Assembly (NCBI GenBank): GCA_963513935.1
Contig: OY740765.1
Location: forward strand, 77,659,054 to 77,723,053
DNA length: 64,000 nt
Reading direction: 5' to 3'
Source: Aphrophora alni
Lineage: Eukaryota > Arthropoda > Insecta > Hemiptera > Aphrophoridae
Each line of letters opens with the position of its first letter. The stretch's first letter is position 1. Below are positions 33,005 through 43,845 of this stretch, one piece after another. The position numbers and the translations under genes were made by a program. The notes under the pieces were generated by a model. The model saw only the letters and a program-made list of their open reading frames with translations, did no database searches and was not told the DNA's origin.

Positions 33005-34060
33005 TATAGAAAAGATCTTTTCAATCAGCTCAAGGTAAACATTGGATAAAGTTGTGATTTATAGAAAAAGCATCAAATATATGTGATATGTAACAAAGGA
33101 TAGACAGCAATATTATGTTGTCAATTTGTCAGTGAGACTAGCTCTAGAAAAGAGGAACTAGCTGGCCTTGAATTGATTATTGTCTCTTTATCAATACATC
33201 ACCCTTGGCAAAAAAGAAGTAATTTACACTTACATATATATTTTTTTAAATGTGTAGTAAAGTATTGTGTATAACTTTATATTATAATGCGACTGAATGA
33301 ATAAAGTTTCTTAGTTAATATGATATCACATAACTATTTTACTGGAGAATACTGCAATTTTTTCACATTCAGTGTCATTTTCAAAATTTATTTAGCATCA
33401 GAAATAATATTTGGGATTGTCAAACCAGAAACGATATGTCTCAACTTTTGTTTCACTTTATTTCAATGTAGACCTCCAGAGTTGAATAATATAACAGATT
33501 CTCAATCAACACTAACTGTGGACTGGTTTCTTGGTACCACGAAACATCACAACTAAGGCAGTACAGTAGTGTATTTTATAGTTTATTTCATTTTTATTTT
33601 ACGAAACTACAAAAAAAGAAAAATATTTGCCACTGTGAACTTGCTGTGTATCAATGAATCAAACCTAAGCCCAGTATGTCCTAGTTCTGATTGGTCCACA
33701 TGTGCAATTAGAATATTATGACCCTATGTTAGCAGATGTTTGGTTAAACCACCAAAAATTGTTTAAATATAAATTATTACAATAGGAAGCAATTGAACTC
33801 CAAGCAAATAAGTTTAATTTACTTAAATATTATAATTTTTAAACGGTATTTTCATTATTTGGATTTTGTTTATAAAAATGAAAATTTTTCTCCTGCACTT
33901 AAATTTATGAACGATAGATCCGGGAAAACCATTGTTCGGGGAACGTTGAATCTTGTAAAAATATGCTTTGTTTTAATAGGTTTTCAATCTTGACCACAGA
34001 ATCTGAACAATAAATTTGGGAAACCGACAAAAGCGGGAATGATGGATCAAGATTTCACTG
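33005..34060. other. Intron DNA with a Tigger-like right terminus at its end
   Basis: No exon was found; the open frames at 33320-33556 and 33793-33993 lack domains and splice signals. The stretch 34030-34060, AAAGCGGGAATGATGG... ending TTTCACTG and followed by TA, has the form of a Tigger-type right end. A similar, weaker motif lies at about 33905-33955. The left partner is missing. Confidence 0.4.
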
Positions 34061-34090
34061 TATTATAGTAAAATAAATTAAAAAACTTAC

Positions 34091-34148
34091 TTTAATTTTC
34101 CTTTGGTGTGACTTTTCTTTTCTTTCATAACCAGTTCTTGGTTATCAT
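34091..34148 (-). CDS. C2H2 zinc-finger gene, 58-nt internal exon
   Basis: The acceptor ...TGTTTTGTTTGTAG and a consensus donor GTAAGT (34085-34090) flank 58 nt on the minus strand. It starts with two bases (AT) that complete GAT with the final G of exon 43662-43845. It ends with two bases (AA) that complete AAG with the first G of the terminal exon. It encodes DNQELVMKEKKSHTKGKL between these split codons, a charged linker before the first finger of the terminal exon. The match of both phases is strong support for such a short exon. Confidence 0.75.
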
Positions 34149-34807
34149 CTACAAACAAAACAAAGTTCAAATTAATTTAAAGAATCATAATATTATATTA
34201 ATATAATAGTTTTTAGGAATATCACAAAACAAAAGATAAAACTACTGTTATGGGTCTTTAGAGGTTAAACTTCAAAAGGGAAAATGGATTATTCAAAAAA
34301 CATTAAAAAGGTCATTTTTAAAGTTAATAATTAATTAACAAAATTTCAATTGACAATACAACCTACAAAAATGTTCTTTCTTCTTTTTTATGTAATCTCC
34401 ATGGAGATATAAGCACTTGTCAAGACATGCAATGTTTGTTGACCCCCTTCATCATAGTATAGTACAACAAAGTTAACGTCAAGCAAGTCTCTCTTAGGTT
34501 GGAGAAATGAGGGGCATGTAGTGGGGGGGGGGTAAATACGCTGCTAGTAAATACGTCACTGTGTGAAGGAGAATTTGTCTTCCTAAACCTAATACAGTAT
34601 ATAGTAAAAATTGTTGAAACTACACTAATACACTAAATAATTATAATTTCAATCAGGTTTAGTTCTGAGTGATACTGAAGCAGTCTCATAACAGAATGAC
34701 CATGTTTTTCTAAAAGATTATCGAAAAGCTATTCTTCATACCGGGCCTTATTTGTAATATTCAGGTTTATACACTTCACTAATACAAGGGATATTTTTAT
34801 TGCTTAA

Positions 34808-35995
34808 CATGTTCACTGCTGATGCGAAAAACGATCTTTCCACAGGTGCTGATTTGTAAAAATGAAAAACTCATTACATTTAGTACATAACTACTATAAT
34901 ATAATTAAACAAAGCTAGAATATATAATTTTTAAACATATTTCACGGGGAAAAAAAAATTGACGCACTGGTGCGTCTATAGCATAGAGCACCAGTTTTCT
35001 GTTATATGCGGATGACGCACATACACGTTCGTGTGATTTAGAGAGGAAATAACTTCATTGAGAGATAATCCTATACCTGGGCAGTACACACGTAACATTT
35101 TATTATTAAAATAATCAATAATTGGTCTTATTTTAAAGTAACCTGTCAGTATTATTAGAATCATTTTTGGAAAAATGTAAACAACGCAAGATTAGTAAAA
35201 ATCTTGTCACGAGACATGCATTCTTCATAACAGGTTTTGAACAGCTTATCTTTACGCCAATAATCTTGTAACCTAGGCATTTTTACATTTCCTGTGTGGA
35301 GAAGAAGTTCAATAAATGTGTTCAATTCGGTAATAGTTAGATCTTTCCACTGACATATCCGTGAATTCTCTTTAGTTTCTGTTGATAAAAACAATTCTTC
35401 GGCATACCGATTTGTTTCCTAACAACGGATTCAAGAAAAACATTGTAAACTAATAATTGAAAATAATCTAATGGTTTATTACTACCAGGTAATGGAACAC
35501 GCATGCCACGAGGTTGTGAGAATACATGTTTTCATCGATTCAGGGTTATCAATTCATACAGCAAGAGACGGGTTAGATTCAATTGGAAGAGATGAATCCT
35601 CTTCACTCTCTAACTCAATTTCGACATCAGTAGATAAATCACTTTCACTTTGTCTATAACTGTCCCCACTACTATAAGCTTCAGCTTCCGAGTCAGATTG
35701 GTTAAATCTATTTCACTTATTTTTAAAAACGTACTATCACGAGAAGGTCCAGGTGTTGGATCAGCCATGTTTACTACTCGTACAAGAACAAATATTATTG
35801 AAAATTAAAAACGAAACAGACAGGAAGGTAGCACACACAGTTTTTAGATACGCACCCGTGTAAGAACACCATTGATTAACTGATAAAGTCAGGATTTAGC
35901 TGGAACCAGTTTACTGATAAAAATGCACAAGTGCGTCATATGCATATAGCTTTGGGAACAAGTGACGCACATCAGCGTCATCCGCAGTGAACGTG
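34808..35995 (-). mobile_element. piggyBac-type transposon, decayed (1188 bp)
   Basis: It is flanked by intact TTAA on both sides (34804-34807 and 35996-35999). The left end reads CATGTTCACTGCTGATGCG; the right end, on the other strand, reads CACGTTCACTGCGGATGACG. Inside the ends are inverted motifs: a perfect palindrome GACGCACTGGTGCGTC at 34961-34976 on the left, and GTGCGTC...GACGCAC at 35931-35970 on the right. It carries a broken transposase gene on the minus strand. Confidence 0.92.
34976..35768 (-). pseudogene. piggyBac-type transposase pseudogene
   Basis: The start MADPTPGPSRDSTFL (ATG at 35768) leads into an acidic Ser-rich region in shifted frames (QSDSEAEAYSSGDSYRQSES, then ELESEEDSS). 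Then comes the DDE_Tnp_1_7-type block: CQWKDLTITELNTFIELLLH, NVKMPRLQDYWRKDKLF, ECMSRDKIFTNLALFTFF. In another frame FKIRPIIDYFNNKM and YCPGIGLSLNEV follow. In active relatives the last motif reads ...SVDE, so the first catalytic Asp is Asn here. It contains several frameshifts, and the second half of the catalytic domain is missing. The copy is dead. Confidence 0.85.
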
Positions 35996-36239
35996 TTAAC
36001 CATTCTAACATTATTTGCTTTTCATTGTTTGAATTTGGACAGGGATTTAATTTTAATGTTCATTGTTGGTGTCCAATTCAATAATGATCAACAATTAATA
36101 TGTAGTAATAAATTACCTCATTTGTTCCGTCATGTGACTTTACTTACAGTTTTAGAATACTGTGGTAAAGCTACAATTTATAGTAAGCGCAATGCGTTTT
36201 AGCGCTAAAAACATAAATTTGCTACGTTTTGTTCACGTT

Positions 36240-36341
36240 TAAAAACACTTTACCTATATAAAAATAGCCACCCCGAGATCCGGATTTTTCAATATCCGGA
36301 TCGGCTGGCGCCACATTAATCCGGATTAGAGAGTTTTTACT
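36240..36341. mobile_element. Isolated Tigger-type terminus
   Basis: The stretch ends ATTAGAGAGTTTTTACTG followed by TA (36342-36343) and contains repeated ATCCGGAT motifs. It matches the right end of the Tigger at 38440-38925 (GATCAGAGAGTGTTTA...CTG), in the same orientation. It is therefore not the left end of that element but a fragment of a second copy or the result of a rearrangement. Confidence 0.55.
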
Positions 36342-36424
36342 GTAACGTTAAAATTGTTCTATGCATGTTATCATAACAAAATATTAAATCCCCAACTAGT
36401 TGTGGTTTGGTTGGTGTAGCTGGT

Positions 36425-36469
36425 GTATCACTGAAGAGGACGACCTTGTCGTTGAAACTCGTCTGATAC
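36425..36469 (+). ncRNA. Hammerhead-ribozyme-like motif (type I)
   Basis: Stem I strands GTATCA (36425-36430) and TGATAC (36464-36469) are perfectly complementary. Between them lie the core CTGAAGA (36431-36437, consensus CUGANGA), a stem II of ACGAC (36440-36444) pairing with GTCGT (36448-36452) around a 3-nt loop, then GAAA (36454-36457). A minimal stem III and the cleavage triplet GTC (36461-36463) follow. One extra G sits at the base of stem II. Hammerheads of this minimal-stem-III form are known in Penelope-like elements, so this may be the remains of one; a Penelope fragment lies at 31.8-32.2 kb. Activity is untested. Confidence 0.6.
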
Positions 36470-36584
36470 TTAGGCTTATTTTATTTTTATGAGAATTGTG
36501 TTCTGTGTGTTTGTTATACTGTATAGTTTTTCTCATAAGTCAAACTCAACATTTAATATGGATATGGCAGTCCTTAAAAATAGC

Positions 36585-37361
36585 AGAGTTCATCCATGCA
36601 CTTTTTTGTCCTCTGTACGATACTGGCAAAGCAGAATAACCCTTGAAATTTTTGAACACCCTTGGTTTTTGTGATTTGCAGATCATACAAAGTTTTAATT
36701 TATTATTTCCTGTCACGTTACTGCAGGCCAAAATAATTGTGACCTTTTCCTTTTTCTTTTTATAATCTGGATCACTGTCTTCTTCTTTGGAGGCTAAAGT
36801 ACAGCTTGGCAACATTTTAAAGTTTAAGCCACTTTCATCGCAATTGTACAATTGATCTCCACTAATTCCTTCTTCGTCAAGCAGCTTATGTAAAAAAAAT
36901 TTTAATTCTTCCACACTTCCTTCATTTGGTGAAAGCTTCTCTCCACTTATTTGAAGTTTTCTAATCCCGTATCTATTTTTCCACTTTCCCAACTCACTAG
37001 CTTTAAAGTCGGACTCGTTTCCCATATCCTTATTAAACTGAAGAGCTTTTTGTTGTAAAATAGGTCCTGATACGGGCAATCCTTTAGACCTACACTGTGT
37101 AAACCACAAAAATAGAGCTTCATTGACTTTGTCATTTTGTGGTGTCTTCATTATTTTGCACTTTTTGATGCCTGAACTTGAAGCCTGGTTAGAGCACCAC
37201 TTTTCCAATTTTTCAGGGGATTTCTTCCAGTCACTCACCGTACTAGTTCCTACATCCATCTCATTAGCTATCTTTTTAGCAGTCTCTCCCGCATCTAAGC
37301 TCCTAATTGCACTGAGTTTTTCCTCAACGAAAAACATAGTTTTCTTCCGTTTGTCGGACAT
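36585..37361 (-). pseudogene. Tigger-type transposase, 3'-truncated (about 259 aa remain)
   Basis: The open frame starts with MSDKRKKTMFFVEEKLSAIR, a pogo-type HTH (ETAKKIANEMDVGTSTVSDW). A CENP-B-type DNA-binding domain follows (GLPVSGPILQQKALQF, LGKWKNRYGIRKLQISGEKL). The first catalytic motif YNCDESGLNFKMLP is intact. The frame reaches KSAWMNSAIFKD and then leaves the family sequence, so the second and third catalytic Asp are gone. The remaining part has no stop or frameshift, so truncation is the main lesion. It is a different Tigger family from those at 21801-23456 and 53089-54684. Confidence 0.88.
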
Positions 37362-37376
37362 TTTATAAACAAATAT

Positions 37377-37526
37377 TTACAGCAAATACAAATCTTAAAA
37401 TCTAATTACAACGCACTACGTATGTAAACTATTAAAGACGACTAAAAGGAATTACAGCAAATACAAATCTTAAAATCTAATTACAACGCATTACGTATGT
37501 AAACTATTAAAGACGACTAAAAGGAA
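37377..37526. repeat. Two-unit 75-bp tandem repeat upstream of the Tigger transposase
   Basis: Units 37377-37451 and 37452-37526 start TTACAGCAAATACAAATCTT and differ at one place (CACTACG versus CATTACG). A third unit starts TTACAG and diverges. It lies 15 bp upstream of the transposase start. Confidence 0.92.
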
Positions 37527-38502
37527 TTACAGTAATAAAATATATACTTAATCACACACCGAAAACAAGTCTTAAGACAAAGCAAAAGGACGGCCGAAGT
37601 TACGCTACACACAAACACAACAGAACTGACTACACGACAGACAATGCACCTGTTTGTTTAACAGGGGTTTGACCTTGTTTACACACACCTGTTAGGAATA
37701 AGTTAATATTAGGTTATATTAGGAAGAAATCATATTCACAAAGCTCAGAATGACCCAACTATTGTGAAACAAGTAAAAAAATGTTGAAATGCTTGACTTG
37801 CAAACTCAACTAGGTTACCAAGACAACAAAAGGTATATAAGCGATCAACAGGATTTGGAGGTCTCTCTTGTCTTTTTGGAGCTGGGAAGATACACGGCTG
37901 TGTGGCTAGCCGTGGTGGAAGATGGCCCAGGAAATCCACGCAACAAACCGTAAGCAAGCATTTCTATACATAAAGTAACCAATAAAAACATTTATAATTT
38001 CTTTCATTTAAAATATAATAATAGTTGGAATACTTCTGGGCTTTGAATAAATAATATGGTTTTGTTTTATTGTTTAATAAATTCCTATTAGTGTATTAAA
38101 ATTTTTGTAGTTAAATTATTGTATTAAAGTTTTGTGTTTAAATTATTGTATTAAAGTCTTGTAATAAGGTATAGTAGTAAAGTATCATGCAAATAGACAT
38201 AAGTTTCATACCAAAGATAAGATTTAAACAAAATACTGAACCACTGATCTTGTTTATTAATTGAAATTAAAGAACCCAGGCAGTTTTAAGGGCCGTTCAT
38301 AACACACCCCTAACGCTTTCTTCAACATTCTTGGAATCAGAACCGCACTACTGCCTAGTGCCCAGCTCAAAAACATCGTTCACTACTATTCGACCCGAAA
38401 ATATTATTTTTGTATAGAAAATTGTATTTTTATATACGATGGCATACGACGGCCGGATATCGGAGTTTCCGGATATCAGAGATCCGGATCAGAGAGTGTT
38501 TA

Positions 38503-38919
38503 AGCCTGATTTACACGGGTAGAGTTGTTGGTAGAGTAGAGTTTCTAGTAGAGCTACTTTCTTGATCACTCTACCGATTTTAAACAAGCGACTGTTCACA
38601 CATAGTAGAGTGTTGATGATAGTTTGTGAACTGTGTGTTCCTCCTCATTACCAGTCACAAGACAGCGTCACTCTACCAGAAACTCTACTCTACTGCCGAC
38701 GGATCACGTTTACACAAGTATAGTGTGCAGGAGAGTGACAATTTTGCTAGTGGTGGGGGAAGTAGAGTAGAGTTACTTTCCCACATGCTGCTAGTAACTA
38801 TACTCTACTACCTACTTGCTACTCTACTAGCTACTAGACGCTAGTAAGTGTTTACATGAGTAGAGTTACTCGACTAGAAACTCTACTCTACCAACAACTC
38901 TACCCGTGTAAACCAGGCT
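38503..38919. mobile_element. PIF/Harbinger-type MITE with long inverted repeats (417 bp)
   Basis: The left end reads AGCCTGATTTACACGGG and the right end, on the other strand, AGCCTGGTTTACACGGG. Both continue TAGAGTTGTTGGTAGAGTAG and beyond. TTA flanks it on both sides (38500-38502 and 38920-38922), the 3-bp duplication typical of PIF/Harbinger. It is internally rich in TAGAGTAGAG-like words. It sits inside the right terminus of a Tigger element. No coding capacity. Confidence 0.88.
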
Positions 38920-38928
38920 TTACTGTAT

Positions 38929-39877
38929 TTGGTTTTCACTGTTTGAATTTAGACTGGGATTTAACTTTTTGTTATGATAACATGTATTGTCTATCACCAA
39001 AATTGACTGTGGTTTTAAATTAGGTATTAAATGATTTTCAAGCCACTCTTCATAATTTTCGGTATTCATGTCGTGAAATCACCTTTTTGCTCTCATGATT
39101 AAAAATAAGCAATGCATTGGAACACCTCTCCATTCATTCCCTGCAAGAACAATGATCATCCTTTTTCCTTTTGAGACATTTTTTTTTATAACCACTTGTC
39201 GAGTTGTCAGACCATGAAAGACTTTTAACAAGAGTAGTGTGAACGTAGGATTCATCAAAAAAATTATTGGTCGCCCTTCAAGTCTATAGTCTTTCATTAT
39301 TTTGAAATAATTAATTCTTTACAATTAAAATTCTTCTATTATTGATAGTTTTTCTCCTTGGGAAACCCATATTTCTAAGAAATTCGCACACGGTTTCAGT
39401 CGTGAAACTAAATTCAAGTTCTGGGTGTTCGGTTCTTAAAACTGCCATTAGTGATTTCAAACACGGTAGTTAGTTATATTTAAATGGAAATTATGAACTA
39501 TATTTCGTAACACACTTTTCTGAAAGTTTTCAATATTGACTTTTTTAATAATCATCTACAGGTTTCTAGGTGTTGAAAAAGTAATTTTGTCCACATTTGT
39601 TGAATTCTGCTTTTACTTTTTTTTACCGTATTTCATGGTATTCCACATTGATTTCAGCAACTCTGTGTTTAATATTATTCTTTGATATTTCCGAGTTTTC
39701 TTCTACAATCTTTTTAAAGACATTTACAATAATACACTTACTTCGACTTTGTAATGATACTCCGTGGCCTAGTTGATTAATTGATCTCGGTTGACAACTA
39801 ACAGAATATAACAAAAGACCACAAACTATATTGACTCTATAATACAAAAATCTGATGCAACTACTGTAGTGATACAA
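38929..39877 (-). pseudogene. IS630/Tc1-related DDE transposase pseudogene
   Basis: Several minus-strand frames give the family in order: LQSRSKCIIVNVFKKIVEEN; SVLRNIVHNFHLN; LEFSFTTETV-like and FLEIWVSQGEK blocks in mixed frames; MKDYRLEGRPIIF; the first catalytic motif FFDESYVHTTLVKSLSWSDN in a shifted frame; KGKRMIIVLAGNE; and the second catalytic motif LVIDNTCYHNKKLNPS. It then runs into the Tigger right end (TA at 38926-38927), so that Tigger interrupts the gene. Frameshifts and stops are many. The third catalytic part is absent from this copy. Confidence 0.8.
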
Positions 39878-40592
39878 GAGTCAGTCATATTTCTCCCCAT
39901 CTCTTTCTAAGCTATTCCATTAGACTTGACCCATTCCTCCCTACTCCCAACAGTCATGTCAAGTATAAACAAACTTGTTAAATGTGCATTTCAATATTGC
40001 TCAAAGTTAACTTTGTCCTACTTTACATTTAACCAACTCACAACTATGTTTTTTCAATTTGTCATCAATTGCTTTTTGAACCCACCTGGCACAAATTTTC
40101 TTGTACTGAGAGTGTAACAGAAACAATGACAAAAATTACTCTTCTGAACATTGTAGAAGATACTATTTATTTATAGCTCCGAAATTTGTTTACTATACCC
40201 CAGAATATATTAAAAAGTGTAATAACTCAAAACATGTTTTATATTCATGTGTATTAGGTATGAATGCATTTAACTTCTTCTACTCAGTGGAAGAATTTCT
40301 CCACCAAAGTAGGCAGGATAATTGAGGCACAAGTAGATGTCACATGGTGTTGCAACCTCATGTTCATGTTTAGTTGAATTATTTGTGATGTAATGCCATC
40401 TGTCTTTCTTTTCTTTTTTTGTTGGTCTTAATTGAATTTTGGTTATGTTAAATGTTTTTAATAGGAAATGATAGATGTTTGACTGTTGTAAAAAATTACT
40501 CTTGCTATACATAATTGTATCAATGATACAGCAATTAAGATTAATTGAATTGTGCTATGTGTTACATGTTGTTATGGTTATATGTATTGTTC
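39878..40592. other. Intron DNA, no gene seen
   Basis: Short open frames at 39926-40117 and 40270-40512 lack any recognisable domain. No element boundary was found before the TTAA at 40593. Confidence 0.5.
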
Positions 40593-40596
40593 TTAA

Positions 40597-42152
40597 CCTT
40601 CAAGCCGGCAATGTTAATTTTCTTGACAATTCTTCGTTTGTTTAAAAATTAATAAAATATATTATTTGTACACAAAACCTAACTTATAAGATATCATTTT
40701 TCTCAGAAAGATGCATAGAATTCATCTATGTAATAATTTTTTTTTTTTTTTAAACCGTTTTGGAGTAAGTATGTTACATGTCAAAAAATGATGTTATCAT
40801 TTTTCAGAAATACCTGTATCACCCAAAATCAATAGCTTACTACCTATTTCTAAGATATACACAATTTTTGTGTATTATTTGTAAATATATTTAGGGGGAA
40901 AAAATAAATAAATTTGTTACATTTTCAAAAAGTAAAAAATTATTTTATGAATTTCGGGACATTGGTCATTTTATTTTCAACAATTTACCAAACATAGTAA
41001 TATATATTTTATACAAAAGTTCTATATCTCATTATGTTCAGAAAGGTGCATAGAATGTAGGTGTGTAGTGAAAAAAAAATGTTAGATGTATCAAATTTGG
41101 AGTTTTTTGGTCAAATACCAAAAAATCGAAGAGTAACGGAGCAGAAATGTCACAGAAATGGTAATGAATAACATACTAATAGATTTTTTGGATTTTTTCA
41201 ACCATTACTTGAGATTTGTAATATATTTGTGAATATATTTAGGGGAAAAAAATAATAATTTGTTACATTTTCAAAATAAAAACAACGATTTTGACTAAAA
41301 GTGATACTCTGACGGTTGAGGTTAGGTTAGACATCTCAACAATTTAGGCATAATTAGTAACTTTCTAAAGCTAGGCCCAAGACAAAATCATTAGATTTTA
41401 CTAAGACAATATACTTTACAAAGAATAACACACATATTCACTTGCATAATCATATAAAACACTAAATATAAGAAAATTTGCATATAGGCTACACTTACAA
41501 CTTGCCTTTTAGGTTATTCCATATACACACTCGAAATTCACTCAAAAACATAAACTTTAGAAATAAAAACACATATATTGTAACTTGTATACACAATTTA
41601 TATACAATTTGTATACACAAACCTTCAAAATAAAAGAAATGAAAAAAATATTACACAAATGCCACGCCCTTTTGCGTCTATTTTATTTCACTGCATCACG
41701 AAAGATTGACTATGTTTGGTCTTGAAAAGAAGAATCTGAAAATAACTGTACAGTATGTCAAGTAGTACCAACTTGTAGAATGAAATTTCCTCTACAACAT
41801 ACTGTAAAGTTCGATTACAAAAATTGAACTCAGTAATCGATTATGCCATTTCGTTAACTGCACCGAATGCCAATTGAATTTCGTGCCGTCAAGTTTGTAG
41901 TTTCGTCAAGTAGAAATATCTCTGAATCTGTGAGACGCAGAAAAATTTGTAATCTACGGTTTGAAAGAGAAAGATGTGATTTATAGAAGAGTGTTTTGGT
42001 CAATCCGTTTGACAGATAAATAGAGTTGTAATCATATCGGGGAAAATGGCGTCACGTTTTACGAAAAGGCGCAGAGTTGAAATTTACGATTTTACACATC
42101 AAAAATATGCGAACTTCACCAATTTTTGGAATATTATTTATAACGTTTTGTG

Positions 42153-42200
<48 letters not shown>

Positions 42201-42369
42201 ATGATTATGCATCTACGGAACATTAGCTTTCCAACGGTATTTTATTTATTGCGATAGGACCATTCTAAGTGGGCGTAATGGTGAATTGCAAAATACGTGT
42301 TTTAGAGTTGGTGAAATCACTTGGGAACACGTGGCCGACCTACTTGTAGGTCGCTTGCCATTTTAAGGG
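40597..42369 (+). mobile_element. TTAA-flanked non-coding piggyBac-type element, copy 1 (1773 bp)
   Basis: It lies between TTAA 40593-40596 and TTAA 42370-42373, with ends CCTTCAAGCC and, on the other strand, CCCTTAAAATGG. It contains an internal duplication of about 340 bp with shared motifs CAGAAAG(A/G)TGCATAGAAT, GAATATATTTAGGGG and TTTGTTACATTTTCAAAA. A conserved block at 41930-42310 follows. Near the right end CGACCTACTTGTAGGTCG is an exact palindrome (42329-42346). No transposase frame was seen. Copies lie at 46941-48861, 51002-52727 (inverted) and 58010-58596. Confidence 0.7.
42156..42198. repeat. (T)43 homopolymer within the element
   Basis: The same site is about 8 bases long in the copy at 51181-51188 (opposite strand) and about 18 in the copy at 58422-58439, so it has expanded here. 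Confidence 0.9.
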
Positions 42370-42373
42370 TTAA

Positions 42374-43661
42374 TAACTTTTCTCAACAGACTTGTCTTAT
42401 CCAATGCAGTGTATTGTCTAAAAAACTATATAAAGAAATTAAATGGATGTTATTGTTATAAGATGACAAATAAAAAATTTTTAAAAAAACCTTTAAGGTT
42501 AACTTGTTTCTCCCATATTGTTATTAAGCTAGATGCATTGGACTGTTGTCTTTTTATTATTATTATTATTTATTTTTTTTGAAATGTCTTTATAATCACA
42601 ATTATAAAATAAAAGCGATATTAATTAAAATATGAGAATAACGTTTATATAAAGAGGAAAGAACATACATTCATCTCTAAAATAAGACATTATTTGTAAG
42701 TATTAAGGTGAAGAATCTTCATGCTCAATTTTGTGAAGGCGATATTGACCGCAATGGTTTTTCGTCTTAAAACACCCAAGCAAATAAAATAAGGTAATTG
42801 TTTATTCATCAGTTAATTGATTTCAATTTGAAGTTAACTTGATCAACTTAATGGTAACCCCCCCCCCCACGGCAGTAGATTACAGAAAAATTTCATTCTT
42901 GTTTATGCAATAAGTTATCAGAGTCTGACATTTATTCACAACAAAATCATTTTATCCAGTGTAGTGCGTCTTTAAAACACAAGCAGTATATTCTGTGTTG
43001 TCAATTTTCATTATGTAACCAAAAATATATATTTAAAAATTTTAACTAAATTACTTCTATTGAGAAAGATAATGGCTTTAAATTAAAAGTTTTTTGATAT
43101 AAGACTGTGTGACCTGTCTGAGCAAAAGAAAATACAACTGTAAACAAGTTCATGGGCAATTACGTAGTCCATCGCCAAATCATTGACTAGGATTGCACTT
43201 ACACTCATACGTTTGATGCTTTTATTTAAATATCTTTTATTCCAATTTGTAAAACCAAGCAATATTTATTTATAATAAAAAATTCATAAGAGAAAGTTGA
43301 CACGTTATAATAAATTAATACATTTATTACTTTATTCTTTGTTCTACAATGTAATGGTTTAAAATACTAAGTTTGAAGAAATTTAGAGAGGTTAATGAAT
43401 ACTGATCGTCAATGATCGTAGAATCGCTAATCACTAATAATTAAAAATAATCTTAATCGGTAAGCCCTGAATGGTCGCATCCCTAGTGCAAATCAATAAA
43501 TAACTTGAATAATACAAATTTAATTGTATTCCATAAAAAAAGTTTAGTAGACATATTATTCCTGTTTATATCTGAATGCCACTTATACATCACAAGATTA
43601 TTTGGTTTTACAACTACAGTATGTATTTTCAGATAAATAATTGTAACATAATTTGTTCTAC
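42374..43661. other. Intron DNA, no gene seen
   Basis: There is a C10 run near 42859-42868. No coding or bounded repeat was found. Confidence 0.5.
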
Positions 43662-43845
43662 CTTCTTTGGTTATCTTCTCTGTATTGGTGCTAGGTCGAC
43701 CTTTTCTATCATCATCTTGCACTAACTTCTTTTGCGTGGTGGTTTTTACAGAAATAATCCCTTTCTTTTGTACTTTCTTGCGACAAGCCTCGCGAACTAC
43801 CAAATTTTTCATAAGACTTTGTTGTACTGAGAAAACGTTGTTCAT
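43662..43845 (-). CDS. C2H2 zinc-finger gene, 184-nt internal exon
   Basis: The acceptor ...GTGTTATTTTTAG precedes 43845. The donor is AAG|GTAGAA at 43656-43661. The exon encodes about 61 residues, MNNVFSVQQSLMKNLVVREA, then basic stretches CRKKVQKKG and DDDRKGRPST, and ends with one base G. That G forms GAT with the first bases of exon 34091-34148. It begins at phase 0, matching the phase-0 end of exon 59424-59559. The basic clusters could be nuclear or DNA-contact sequence. G+C and codon use are higher than in the flanks. An initiator ATG at the first base is possible for a shorter isoform, but the acceptor favours an internal exon. Confidence 0.65.

Larger units (their letters stand above)
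34640..36055 (-). pseudogene. IS630/Tc1-related DDE transposase, C-terminal part, split by a piggyBac insertion
   Basis: On the minus strand the pieces 36055-36000 and 34803-34640 join into one reading: NPCPNSNNEKQIMLEWLSNK, then IPCISEVYKPEYYK. After stops and a frame change, LLEKHGHSVMRLLQYHSELN follows. The pattern with a late H-G-H and YH-x-ELN-x-IE belongs to the DDE_3-type transposases common in insects. The reading frame is restored exactly if the piggyBac element 34808-35995 and one TTAA are removed. It is a second, different copy of the family seen at 38929-39877, since the two overlap in a homologous stretch of about 45 bp. Confidence 0.7.
36546..38925 (-). mobile_element. Tigger/pogo-type transposon, left end lost
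   Basis: The right terminus is split by a MITE. It reads GATCCGGATCAGAGAGTGTT up to 38500 and resumes with CTG at 38923-38925, followed by TA (38926-38927). The transposase runs leftward from 37361 and breaks off near 36585, where unrelated sequence begins. No proper left terminus was found. Upstream of the transposase is a two-unit 75-bp tandem repeat. Confidence 0.75.
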
